From contig JBBJMP010000029.1 of the NCBI GenBank assembly GCA_037718865.1, forward strand, positions 9,905 to 73,904: a stretch of 64,000 nucleotides of DNA, given 5' to 3'. The translations under genes and the position numbers were made by a program. Shown here in pieces: positions 8,129-16,313 of the stretch (position 1 is its first letter; each line of letters starts with the position of its first letter). The DNA is from JADCRZ01 sp037718865. GTDB lineage: Bacteria; Bacteroidota; Bacteroidia; Chitinophagales; Chitinophagaceae. The notes under the pieces are model-generated. The model saw nothing but the letters and a program-made list of their open reading frames with translations. It did no database searches and was not told where the DNA came from.

Positions 8129-10609
8129 TCAAGACTTAATCAACGCCTTAAATATTCCAGCAAGCGCCTCAACGGTTTTTGTAATGACGGCTTCATTCTC
8201 AACCGGTATTTTCAAATAAATTTTTCCGGTTGAAACATCCTTTTGGATGAGTGAAGTAACCAGATCCTGTGTATTTTTTTTATCGATTAAAGTGGCTGCC
8301 AGCTTGATGAGAAATTCAGAGCCTGATTGCAGTAATGAAGCTGCCGCATCTTTTTCCTCCACATTAACAGGTCCCGCAGGTTCCGCTATTACTTCATCAT
8401 CCCATGATTCAGCAACCGGTATTTCGCTTACCGAAGTGTTAAGAGCTTCAGGATCTTTTTGAATTGAGGGTTCCTCTTCTTTTACACCTTTGTCTTCAAT
8501 GGAGCTTGCAGGTAAACTTTGCGTTACTTCCTCCACCGAACGCATGAACTTTTTAAACTTTTCCTCACCCATGAAAATGCTGTTCTCCCCGTTATCCAAT
8601 ATGCCCGCTGCCAAAGCACTTTTAAATTTTAGCACGCCAAGCATGCGTTCTTCAATGGAATCTTTAGCAACCAGATTGATTACGCATATATTCTTCTTTT
8701 GCCCCATACGGTGAATGCGGCCTATCCGCTGTTCAAGCACGGCCGGGTTCCACGGAATATCTAAATTAATGATCCAGGCTGCTGACTGAAGATTCAAACC
8801 TACTCCGCCTGCATCAGTAGACAAAAATACCCTGCAGTGCTGGTCATACTGAAAATTTTTGAACAGCGCCTCTCTTTTAATACTTGGAACTCCTCCATGC
8901 AGGTTTTCATAACCGATCCCTTTCTTATCCAATATTTTTACTACCAGCCTGGTCATTCGTTCCCATTGACTGAAGATGACTACCTTTTCATCCTGCATCT
9001 CCATGATCTCATCAAGAATGTTTTCCAGCTCATCCAGTTTTGTTTGATAGTTGGTTTCCTGATCAACAATATAAGTGCTGTCGCACACCATTCGCATCAG
9101 GTTAAGGAAGATCAGCAGCCTTTGACGGTCTTGTTCATTCAGATACCCGAAACGTTTCCATTTGTTAACAAGCTTTGAAACTTGTCCGGCGTACTCCGTG
9201 TGCATCTGCTCCTGCTGTGCTGTTAGCGGTACGAACAGATTTTTATCTATCCGCTCAGGTAACTGTTTCAATACCTGTTTCTTTGTACGTCTTAATAAAA
9301 CATCAGACAATCGTTCCCTGATCTCATGCAGGCGCTGGTAACCGATTATTTTATCTGTCCCTTCCTCTTTTATCTGGTGTACGGTAAGAAAATGATATAA
9401 GGAGCCAAGGACAAAAGGATCAATGAATTGCATTAGTGAATATAGTTCCTCAAGGTTGTTTTCGAGGGGAGTTCCCGTAAGTACCAGTGCATAATCACTT
9501 TTAAGTTTTTTTATACTTTGCGACACTTTCGTTTTCCAGTTTTTGATCCTTTGTGCTTCATCCAGGATGATAAGGTCCGGCCGCATTTCGTTAATATGCG
9601 CCCAATCATTTAACACCACATTATAGCTGATGATCTTGTAAAAATGTTCATATTCACTATACGCTTTCATCCGCTGTAATAAATTCCCTTCTATCACGGC
9701 AACCTTTGAACCTGTAAATTTTTCTATCTCGGATTTCCATTGGTATTTTAATGATGTCGGGCAAATGATCAGTATTTTGCTTAAACCGAAACGCCGTTGC
9801 ATCATTTCTGCGAATCCGATGGCCTGAATGGTTTTTCCAAGTCCCATTTCATCGGCTAATATGGAACGGCCTGCCTTTGCCGCAAATAAGATACCTTCCT
9901 CCTGGTAGGAAAATAGAGGAGTCTTAATAACATTTTCAAGTAATTTTTTATTTTCAGTTGTTATGACCTGCTGCCGGCTTGTTTTCTCCCTGTAAGAAAG
10001 TATAAATTCCAATGCATCCTCATAAAAACGAAAAGAAGGATTGATCTTTTTAAACTCTACCAACAGTTTTTCAATGTGCAAAAAACTTTTAGCTAACAGG
10101 CAATTATTCTTATCAAAATATTTTTTCGACAATGCCGTGAATCTATTATGGTCATCGCTGCCAATGCGGATCTTAACAGCGCGTTCCTCCCTGTAGCATA
10201 GGTATATTGATGTGTATGCAGGTATGTTGGGTGAGGCCAGTTGCTTTTTCAACTTCTGTCTGGAGTTGATAAATTGCAGTACCGCTTCTATGTGTTTACA
10301 GGTGCCCAGCTTATTGTTTTTAAAGTCGAGACATGTGCAGAAATTAAAGCTGTTGTCCGCACTGCGTATGGCTACTTTATAGGTGTTCCCGGTTTCAGGG
10401 TTATTCACTTTATAGTCTGAATAGACCGGTTCAGTGCCCGTTTTTTCAATATGAAAGATCTTAGATCCTGCAAATTGCTTACGCAGGGCCGATTGCCATT
10501 CATGCCCGGTAAGGTTCAATGGTTTTTTGATGTGCGAAATGAGAGGCTGGACAATATTGTTTTTTGATCTTTTTGATTTAAGCTTCTTTTGTGCAATTGC
10601 TTTTGCCAT
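8129..10609 (-). CDS. SNF2-family DEAD/DEAH helicase with SWIM zinc finger
   Basis: 826 residues. A SWIM finger (CTCLDF...GTCKHIEAV) lies at about residues 90-110. The SNF2 ATPase follows, with Walker A DEMGLGKTIQAIGF near 251 and motif II LDEAQRIKN near 348. The C-terminal helicase lobe has STDAGGVGLNLQ and RIGRIHRMGQ near 631. The last 150 residues are acidic, low in motifs and not assigned. Such proteins are ATP-dependent DNA translocases acting in transcription recycling, repair or defence. It heads a possible minus-strand set with the second Cas6 and the AAA ATPase. The start follows a basic N-terminus (MAKAIAQKKLKSKRSKNN). Confidence 0.92.
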   Translation of the reverse strand: MAKAIAQKKLKSKRSKNNIVQPLISHIKKPLNLTGHEWQSALRKQFAGSKIFHIEKTGTEPVYSDYKVNNPETGNTYKVAIRSADNSFNFCTCLDFKNNKLGTCKHIEAVLQFINSRQKLKKQLASPNIPAYTSIYLCYREERAVKIRIGSDDHNRFTALSKKYFDKNNCLLAKSFLHIEKLLVEFKKINPSFRFYEDALEFILSYREKTSRQQVITTENKKLLENVIKTPLFSYQEEGILFAAKAGRSILADEMGLGKTIQAIGFAEMMQRRFGLSKILIICPTSLKYQWKSEIEKFTGSKVAVIEGNLLQRMKAYSEYEHFYKIISYNVVLNDWAHINEMRPDLIILDEAQRIKNWKTKVSQSIKKLKSDYALVLTGTPLENNLEELYSLMQFIDPFVLGSLYHFLTVHQIKEEGTDKIIGYQRLHEIRERLSDVLLRRTKKQVLKQLPERIDKNLFVPLTAQQEQMHTEYAGQVSKLVNKWKRFGYLNEQDRQRLLIFLNLMRMVCDSTYIVDQETNYQTKLDELENILDEIMEMQDEKVVIFSQWERMTRLVVKILDKKGIGYENLHGGVPSIKREALFKNFQYDQHCRVFLSTDAGGVGLNLQSAAWIINLDIPWNPAVLEQRIGRIHRMGQKKNICVINLVAKDSIEERMLGVLKFKSALAAGILDNGENSIFMGEEKFKKFMRSVEEVTQSLPASSIEDKGVKEEEPSIQKDPEALNTSVSEIPVAESWDDEVIAEPAGPVNVEEKDAAASLLQSGSEFLIKLAATLIDKKNTQDLVTSLIQKDVSTGKIYLKIPVENEAVITKTVEALAGIFKALIKS

Positions 10610-10818
10610 ACGTAGTTTTTAAATACTTTGATTTGCTAAAGTTATCAAGTCCCTGGTCCATTGACTACGGCAAAATACTTAAGTAGCCGGGAGTAAATTT
10701 TATTGTGGATGGAATGTGAAAAAATAAAAATTCCCATCATTTTTCTCCCCAATTTGGTAATTCCGAAAAAAGATTTATCTTAACAGCACGATTGTTAACT
10801 GCCTAAAATCTACCTGTT

Positions 10819-11250
10819 ATGGGTACCGTTAAACACATTCTGCAAAACAAAGGAAATGCAGTCTATACCGTCAGTCCAGACACCTGCGTATACGATGCGC
10901 TCGAGACTATGGAAGATAAAAACCTAGGCTCTATGATCGTGGTAGATACTGACGGAAAATTGTTTGGCATTTTTACGGAACGTGACTACGCACGTAAGGT
11001 CATCTTAAAGGGCCGCTCTTCGCGGGAGACCAACGTCAGGGATATCATGACAGAGCGAGTTGTCTACGTGAACCCCGACACCAAAATCGAAGAATGTATG
11101 CAGTTGATGACCAACAAGAACATCCGCCATCTGCCTGTACTGGATAAAGAGGAACTGGTAGGAGTTATCTCGATCGGCGATCTGGTCAAATACATCATTA
11201 ACGAAAAGGATTTCATCATACAAAACCTCGAACATTACATTACGCATTAA
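10819..11250 (+). CDS. CBS-domain pair protein
   Basis: 143 residues made of two CBS repeats and little else: the first contains 'LGSMIVVDTDGKLFGIFTERDYARK', the second 'IRHLPVLDKEELVGVISIGDLVKY'. Small two-CBS proteins bind adenosine nucleotides and act as energy sensors or regulators. It precedes nuoA by about 120 bp on the same strand. Whether it belongs to the complex I transcript cannot be told, though an energy-sensing protein next to a respiratory operon is suggestive. Confidence 0.9.
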   Translation: MGTVKHILQNKGNAVYTVSPDTCVYDALETMEDKNLGSMIVVDTDGKLFGIFTERDYARKVILKGRSSRETNVRDIMTERVVYVNPDTKIEECMQLMTNKNIRHLPVLDKEELVGVISIGDLVKYIINEKDFIIQNLEHYITH

Positions 11251-11369
11251 TGCGGTTATGACGTTCAACCTGTGGTTCCGGCAATTCGTACTCATTTAAA
11301 TCATAAGTCATTACCCTCTTTGGTGTAACGGATGATATAGTTCGCGTATTGATCATTAAAAGATTGTTT

Positions 11370-11804
11370 ATGCCTGGAAATGAATCAGCCCTTCTTCCGT
11401 TATGGCCCTTGTTATTGTATGCTTCGCTTGTAATGATTTTACTTGCAGCCATTCTTGGCCTCTCCTACGTGCTGGGACAACATCATAACGACCGGGCTAC
11501 CGGAGAGCCGTACGAGGGCGGTATCATAGAGTCAGGTTCAGCACGTCTTCGCTTTTCCTCTCAATTTTATTTAGTGGCCATGCTGTTCGTCATCTTTGAT
11601 ATAGAAGCAGTATTCATCATATTGTGGGCATTGGGATTTTACGAACTTGGATGGCCCGGCTATATCGGCGCGGCCATATTTATCGGCCAGTTGGTGGTGG
11701 TTCTGATCTATGAATGGGGTATCGGCGCTTTAGATATTGGTCCGGATGGAAAGAAAATACTAAGGGCATTCAAGAAGATGGAAAAGAAGATTCCTACTTC
11801 ATAA
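11370..11804 (+). CDS. nuoA: NADH-quinone oxidoreductase subunit A
   Basis: 144 residues with three predicted membrane segments and the conserved loop PYEGGIIESGSARLRFSSQFYLVAMLFVIFDIEAVF, which is diagnostic for NuoA and places it at the quinone/proton interface of complex I. I chose the ATG at 11370; an in-frame TTG at 11349 would add seven residues. It is the first gene of a complete nuo operon. The next gene, nuoB, starts 74 bp later after a short tandem repeat. Confidence 0.95.
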   Translation: MPGNESALLPLWPLLLYASLVMILLAAILGLSYVLGQHHNDRATGEPYEGGIIESGSARLRFSSQFYLVAMLFVIFDIEAVFIILWALGFYELGWPGYIGAAIFIGQLVVVLIYEWGIGALDIGPDGKKILRAFKKMEKKIPTS

Positions 11805-11849
11805 TTATATATTATCACATAAAGTAATGAAAGCACCGATCCAAATACG

Positions 11850-11874
11850 CATAACTCATAACTCATAACTCATA
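11850..11874 (+). repeat. 7-bp tandem repeat (CATAACT) before nuoB
   Basis: Three full copies of CATAACT and a partial fourth (CATA) fill the gap just before the nuoB start at 11879. The last copy ends 4 bp before the ATG, which leaves no ordinary Shine-Dalgarno sequence. This is one of several short-period spacers found between nuo genes. Confidence 0.85.
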
Positions 11875-11878
11875 TTTA

Positions 11879-12517
11879 ATGAAGTGGTGGCTAAGTAAAG
11901 CAGGTGATTCAACAGGAAGTATAAACGGAACCGGTAGCATGGAAGAGGCTGTCAGTAAAAGCATCATGCTTACCACCATGCAGGGCTTGGTGGGATGGGG
12001 CCGCAAAAATTCGATGTGGCCCTTTCATTTTGGCCTGAGCTGCTGTTTCGTTGAAATGGCAACCGCCATCACGAGCAAATATGATGTAGCCAGGTTCGGG
12101 GCAGAAGTGATCAGGGGAACACCCAGGGAGGCTGATGTGATGGTCATAGCAGGAACCGTATTTATCAAAATGGTTCCGATCATCAAAAGGCTGCATGAGC
12201 AAATGATGGAACCCAGGTGGGTGATCTCCATGGGCAGCTGCGCAAACAGTGGGGGCATGTATGATATTTACAGCGTGGTGCAGGGCGTAGATAAATTCCT
12301 GCCGGTGGATGTTTACGTTCCCGGCTGCCCTCCACGCCCGGATGCATTTATGCAGGGCCTGATCTTACTCAGCGAGGCTGTAGGAAAAGAACAACGCCCG
12401 TTGAGCTGGATGATCGGCGATCAGGGAGTCATAAAACCACAATTAACCTCTATGAAGGAGAGAAAGCACGATGAAAGGATGGGCATGGTTGATTTCAGGC
12501 CGGTCGACGAAGTGTAG
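11879..12517 (+). CDS. nuoB: NADH-quinone oxidoreductase subunit B
   Basis: 212 residues. Carries the N2 [4Fe-4S] cluster of complex I, the last redox centre before quinone. The four ligands are visible: the adjacent cysteines of GLSCCFVEM (C55, C56), C121 in GSCANSGG and C150 in PGCPPRP. The N-terminal 30 residues are a glycine/serine-rich extension. Sits between nuoA and nuoCD in the operon. Confidence 0.97.
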   Translation: MKWWLSKAGDSTGSINGTGSMEEAVSKSIMLTTMQGLVGWGRKNSMWPFHFGLSCCFVEMATAITSKYDVARFGAEVIRGTPREADVMVIAGTVFIKMVPIIKRLHEQMMEPRWVISMGSCANSGGMYDIYSVVQGVDKFLPVDVYVPGCPPRPDAFMQGLILLSEAVGKEQRPLSWMIGDQGVIKPQLTSMKERKHDERMGMVDFRPVDEV

Positions 12518-12633
12518 ACTTAACTAAACGCAGATAATATCTGCGTTTGTATTTATATTTATTCCATACTAACTTACTGCGGTCAGGCGTCAGCGTAATA
12601 AACTGTCAGCCGCCTTTCCCAGACCTTAAATGT

Positions 12634-14382
12634 ATGCCAGAAGATGCCACAGATATAACCGCGCTTCTGCAACAGCGCTTTGGAGCTGATGCTTTCCAGC
12701 AGCAACAGACTGTTGACGGAATACTTACCTTATGGGTACCCAAAGAAAATATTGTAGCGGTTATCCGTTTTTGCAAATCCGATGGCCAACACCCTTTCAC
12801 CCTGTTGTACGACCTATGTGGTATCGATGAGCGCGACAGGGCCAAAAAAATATCCGCTGCCACGGACTTTACTATTGTATATCACCTGTTTTCTTTCGGG
12901 CTCAATATGTTTATACGGTTGAAATGTGCCTTGCAGGGTGAATATCCATCACTTCCTTCTATTACTTCCCTTTTTAAAAATGCAAACTGGTACGAGCGTG
13001 AAGTGTATGACATGTTTGGCATAAAGTTCGAAGGTCATCCTCACCTCCAACGCATCCTTATGCCGGTTACCTGGAAGGGGCATCCGCTGCGCAAGGAATA
13101 CCCTGCCAGAGCTACTGAAATGGGGCCTTACGAGCTATGGGATGAAAAGCAGGACCTGGAACAGGAAGCGCTGCGGTTTAAGCCGGAAGAATGGGGCATG
13201 CAACAACAGAGCGATGATGCCGATTTTATGTTCCTGAATATCGGGCCCCAGCACCCGGGTACGCATGGCGTTTTACGGATCATTCTGCAATTGAATGGGG
13301 AAGATATCGTAGATGCAGTGCCGGAGATCGGATTCCATCACCGTGGTGCGGAAAAAATGGGTGAAAGACAAAGCTGGCATACCTATATCCCTTATACTGA
13401 CCGCGTTGATTACCTGGGCGGCGTAATGAACAACCTCGCTTATTTGCTGGCCGTTGAAAAACTGGCGGGCATAGAAATGCCGGAACGTGCAAAAGTGATC
13501 AGGGTTATGTTGTGTGAGTTATTCCGGATTAACAGCCACCTGGTCTGGTTCGGCACATTTGCCCAGGACCTGGGACAGCTCTCCCCGGTATTTTATATGT
13601 TTACCGACCGCGAAAAGATCTTCGACATCATTGAAGCTATCTGCGGTGGACGCATGCATCCTAACTGGTTCAGGATCGGCGGCGTGGCCCAGGATCTCCC
13701 CAAAGGCTGGGATACACTTGTCCGTGATTTTGTCGATTACTTCCCTAAACAACTCCGCGAATATAACGCAATGGTTTTGCGCAACAGCTTGTTCAAGGCC
13801 CGGACGCGCGGTATCGGCATTTATACGCTGGATGAAGCCATTGAATGGGGAGTAACGGGCCCCGGGCTTCGTGCCTGCGGCTTCGAGTGGGACTTCCGCA
13901 AAAAACGCCCGTACTCGGGTTATGAAATGTTTGATTTCGATGTTCCCATCGCGCAGAACGGCGATTGCTACGACCGGTCTGTAGTACGGGTAGAAGAAAT
14001 GCGGCAAAGCCTCCGTATCGTGGAGCAATGCCTGAACAACATGCCGGAAGGTAATTACAAAGCCGACCACCCGTTGACGACGCCGCCGGTCAAGAAACAT
14101 ACTATGGAGGATATTGAAACCCTGATCACACATTTCCTTAACGTTAGCTGGGGACCGGTCATTCCTCCGGGCGAGGCCATGAGTTGCATTGAAGCTACAA
14201 AGGGGGCGAACAGCTACTATCTTACCAGTGATGGAAATACGTCGGCTTACCGGGTACGCATCCGCACGCCGTCATTCCCGCATATGCAGATGTTGCCTTA
14301 TATCAGTAAGGGCTATACGGTGGCGGACGTGCTGTCTATACTGGGTAGTATGGACTATGTATTGGCGGACATCGACCGTTAA
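12634..14382 (+). CDS. nuoCD: NADH-quinone oxidoreductase fused subunit C/D
   Basis: 582 residues from the ATG at 12634 (MPEDATD...). Residues 1 to about 170 are NuoC, with the typical 'NWYEREVYDMFGI...HPHLQRILMP' and 'HPLRKEYPA'. The rest is NuoD, with FLNIGPQHPGTHGVL, the GFHHRGAEKMGE loop and the C-terminal SIEATKG-type 'SCIEATKGANSYYL'. NuoD forms the quinone pocket with NuoB. The fused form is known from enterobacteria and occurs in other lineages; there is no sign that it is an artefact here. The reading frame is open further upstream from a TTG at 12547, but the added 29 residues look non-coding. Confidence 0.96.
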   Translation: MPEDATDITALLQQRFGADAFQQQQTVDGILTLWVPKENIVAVIRFCKSDGQHPFTLLYDLCGIDERDRAKKISAATDFTIVYHLFSFGLNMFIRLKCALQGEYPSLPSITSLFKNANWYEREVYDMFGIKFEGHPHLQRILMPVTWKGHPLRKEYPARATEMGPYELWDEKQDLEQEALRFKPEEWGMQQQSDDADFMFLNIGPQHPGTHGVLRIILQLNGEDIVDAVPEIGFHHRGAEKMGERQSWHTYIPYTDRVDYLGGVMNNLAYLLAVEKLAGIEMPERAKVIRVMLCELFRINSHLVWFGTFAQDLGQLSPVFYMFTDREKIFDIIEAICGGRMHPNWFRIGGVAQDLPKGWDTLVRDFVDYFPKQLREYNAMVLRNSLFKARTRGIGIYTLDEAIEWGVTGPGLRACGFEWDFRKKRPYSGYEMFDFDVPIAQNGDCYDRSVVRVEEMRQSLRIVEQCLNNMPEGNYKADHPLTTPPVKKHTMEDIETLITHFLNVSWGPVIPPGEAMSCIEATKGANSYYLTSDGNTSAYRVRIRTPSFPHMQMLPYISKGYTVADVLSILGSMDYVLADIDR

Positions 14383-14400
14383 ACAGATTGACACTAAAAC

Positions 14401-14865
14401 ATGTTGACAGAAATAGAAATACAGGAGATTAATCACGAGATCGGACTGGTACCGTACAAAAAAGCGGCCCTGATCGAAGCTTTAAAGATCGTGCAGTTAC
14501 ATCGCCGGTGGGTCAGTGATGATTCCGTGCGGGCTATTGCAGAGTACCTGGAAATTAGTCCTGCGGAAGTGGACAGTGTAGCTACCTTTTACAATCTCAT
14601 TTTTCGCAGGCCGGTTGGCCGGCATGTGATCTTATTATGCGACAGCATTTCGTGTTATGTGATGGGTTATAAACAACTGTATGACGACTTGCGGGACAAG
14701 CTCAGCATAAAGTTTGGTGAAACAACTGCCGATCAGCGCTTTACCTTGTTGCCAAATCCCTGCCTGGGTTGTTGCGATCACGCTCCCGCCCTCATGATCG
14801 ACGAAGATCTGTACAGCGATGTGACCGGTGAAATGCTCGATGAGATATTGAAGAGTTATGAATGA
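14401..14865 (+). CDS. nuoE: NADH-quinone oxidoreductase subunit E
   Basis: 154 residues of the thioredoxin-like [2Fe-2S] subunit of the NADH-oxidising arm. The four ligands are in the expected spacing: CDSISC (C-x4-C) and CLGCC (C-x3-C). The N-terminal helical bundle includes 'LQLHRRWVSDDSVRAIAEYLEISPAEVDSVATFYNL'. Starts 18 bp after nuoCD. Partner of NuoF. Confidence 0.97.
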   Translation: MLTEIEIQEINHEIGLVPYKKAALIEALKIVQLHRRWVSDDSVRAIAEYLEISPAEVDSVATFYNLIFRRPVGRHVILLCDSISCYVMGYKQLYDDLRDKLSIKFGETTADQRFTLLPNPCLGCCDHAPALMIDEDLYSDVTGEMLDEILKSYE

Positions 14866-14992
14866 TGTGCGGATGGAGAGAGATGTGCAAATGTGCAGAT
14901 GTGCAGGTGGAGGAAGATTGCCCGTGGTTGGTGTTTTCACCAACCACCAGTCAGGTAACACTAAAACTAAAACTTAAACACCAACATAAGCA
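14866..14992 (+). repeat. GATGTGCA-type short repeats and a 10-bp-stem hairpin between nuoE and nuoF
   Basis: 14866-14910 is built from repeats of a GATGTGC(A) unit. It is followed at 14924-14947 by a perfect hairpin: GTGGTTGGTG, loop TTTT, CACCAACCAC. No T-tract follows the stem, so it is not a standard terminator. Possible roles are RNA processing or stability within the nuo transcript. Confidence 0.7.
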
Positions 14993-16309
14993 ATGGAACG
15001 CCCACTCACCAGGAACATTCACCCGGATCGCCCGCCGCTCAGCCTCAAAGAGTATGAGAAGACGGGCGGTTATGAGGCCGTTCGCAAAATGCTTAAAGGC
15101 TTTTCCCCAAAAGAAGTGCAAAAGCTGGTGCAGGAAAGCAACCTGAAAGGCCGCGGAGGGGCTGGCTTTAATACCGGAATGAAATGGAGCTTCGTACCCA
15201 TGGGCAGCGATGCACCTCATCCCAAATACCTCATCGCCAACGCAGACGAGATGGAGCCCGGCACTTTCAAAGACCGGTGGTTACTCGAAGGCAACCCGCA
15301 TCAATTGATTGAAGGAATGATCATTTCGGCTTATGCGATCCAGGCGGGCATATCTTATATTTTTTTACGATGGGCCTATAAAACTGCAGCACGCTATATC
15401 AGAAAGAGCATCCGGGAGGCGTATCAGGCGGGGTACCTGGGAAATGATATTCTGGGTAGCGGCTACAGCCTTGAAATGTACCTCCACACTGGCGTGGGCC
15501 GCTATATGTGCGGAGAAGAGACGGCCTTACTAAACGCATTGGAAGGCAAACGCGCCACCCCGAGGTCCAAACCGCCCTTTCCGCAGATCATCGGGCTGTT
15601 CGGCAAGCCCACCATCGTAAATAACGTGGAGACCTTTTGTTGCGTGCCTCATATCGTAAACAACGGGGCAGATTGGTTCAAAAGCCTTAGCTATAGCGAA
15701 GACGGGGGCACGAAGATATATGGTGTCAGCGGAAGAGTTAACCGCCCCGGCGCCTGGGAACTGCCGATGGGCATTACCATGCGTGAGCTGATCGAAGACC
15801 ACGCCGGCGGCATGAAGAAGGGATATCAGCTCCGGGGGGCCTTGCCGGGCGGTGCTTCTACCGATTTCCTAACGCCGCAGCACATGGATATTAAGCTGGA
15901 CTTTAAATCCGTTGCTGCGGCCGGCAGCCGTTTGGGTACCGGTACCATGGTCGTTCTGGATGATGCCACCTGTCCCGTAGGTTTCGTGCACAACCTGCAG
16001 CATTTTTTTTCACAGGAAAGCTGCGGCTGGTGTACGCCATGCCGGGAGGGATTGCCCTGGGTGGAAAAAATTCTGCTTGGACTGGAAAACGGCGCAGGCA
16101 CCCTGGAAGACCTGGACGTATTGCAGATGCATACGCAATTTCTTGGTCCGGGTAATACATTTTGCGCACTAGCACCGGGGGCCATGGAACCCCTGCAAAG
16201 TGCACTGCAATATTTTATGGACGACTTCAATAAACACATCAAGTTGAAAAAATGCCCGTATGGAAATGGAGTGGAGAAAAGGCAACCTGTAACACATAAC
16301 ACGATGTAA
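14993..16309 (+). CDS. nuoF: NADH-quinone oxidoreductase subunit F
   Basis: 438 residues. Binds NADH and FMN and carries the N3 [4Fe-4S] cluster. Visible motifs are the FMN/NADH glycine-rich loop GRGGAGFNTGMKW (about 55), 'ANADEMEPGTFKDR', 'GAGRYMCGEETALLNALEG'-like (here TGVGRYMCGEETALL), and the cluster motif SCGWCTPCREG with a later cysteine in TFCALAPGA. Complete in length. The start follows a stretch of short repeats and a hairpin. Confidence 0.97.
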   Translation: MERPLTRNIHPDRPPLSLKEYEKTGGYEAVRKMLKGFSPKEVQKLVQESNLKGRGGAGFNTGMKWSFVPMGSDAPHPKYLIANADEMEPGTFKDRWLLEGNPHQLIEGMIISAYAIQAGISYIFLRWAYKTAARYIRKSIREAYQAGYLGNDILGSGYSLEMYLHTGVGRYMCGEETALLNALEGKRATPRSKPPFPQIIGLFGKPTIVNNVETFCCVPHIVNNGADWFKSLSYSEDGGTKIYGVSGRVNRPGAWELPMGITMRELIEDHAGGMKKGYQLRGALPGGASTDFLTPQHMDIKLDFKSVAAAGSRLGTGTMVVLDDATCPVGFVHNLQHFFSQESCGWCTPCREGLPWVEKILLGLENGAGTLEDLDVLQMHTQFLGPGNTFCALAPGAMEPLQSALQYFMDDFNKHIKLKKCPYGNGVEKRQPVTHNTM

Positions 16310-16313
16310 GCTC

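Noticed and set aside
12547..12633. A TTG start giving nuoCD 29 more residues
   Set aside because: The added segment is unlike NuoC and begins in the spacer right after nuoB; ATG 12634 gives a standard N-terminus.
13519..14133. A 204-codon minus-strand frame
   Set aside because: Antisense shadow of the strongly conserved NuoD part of nuoCD.
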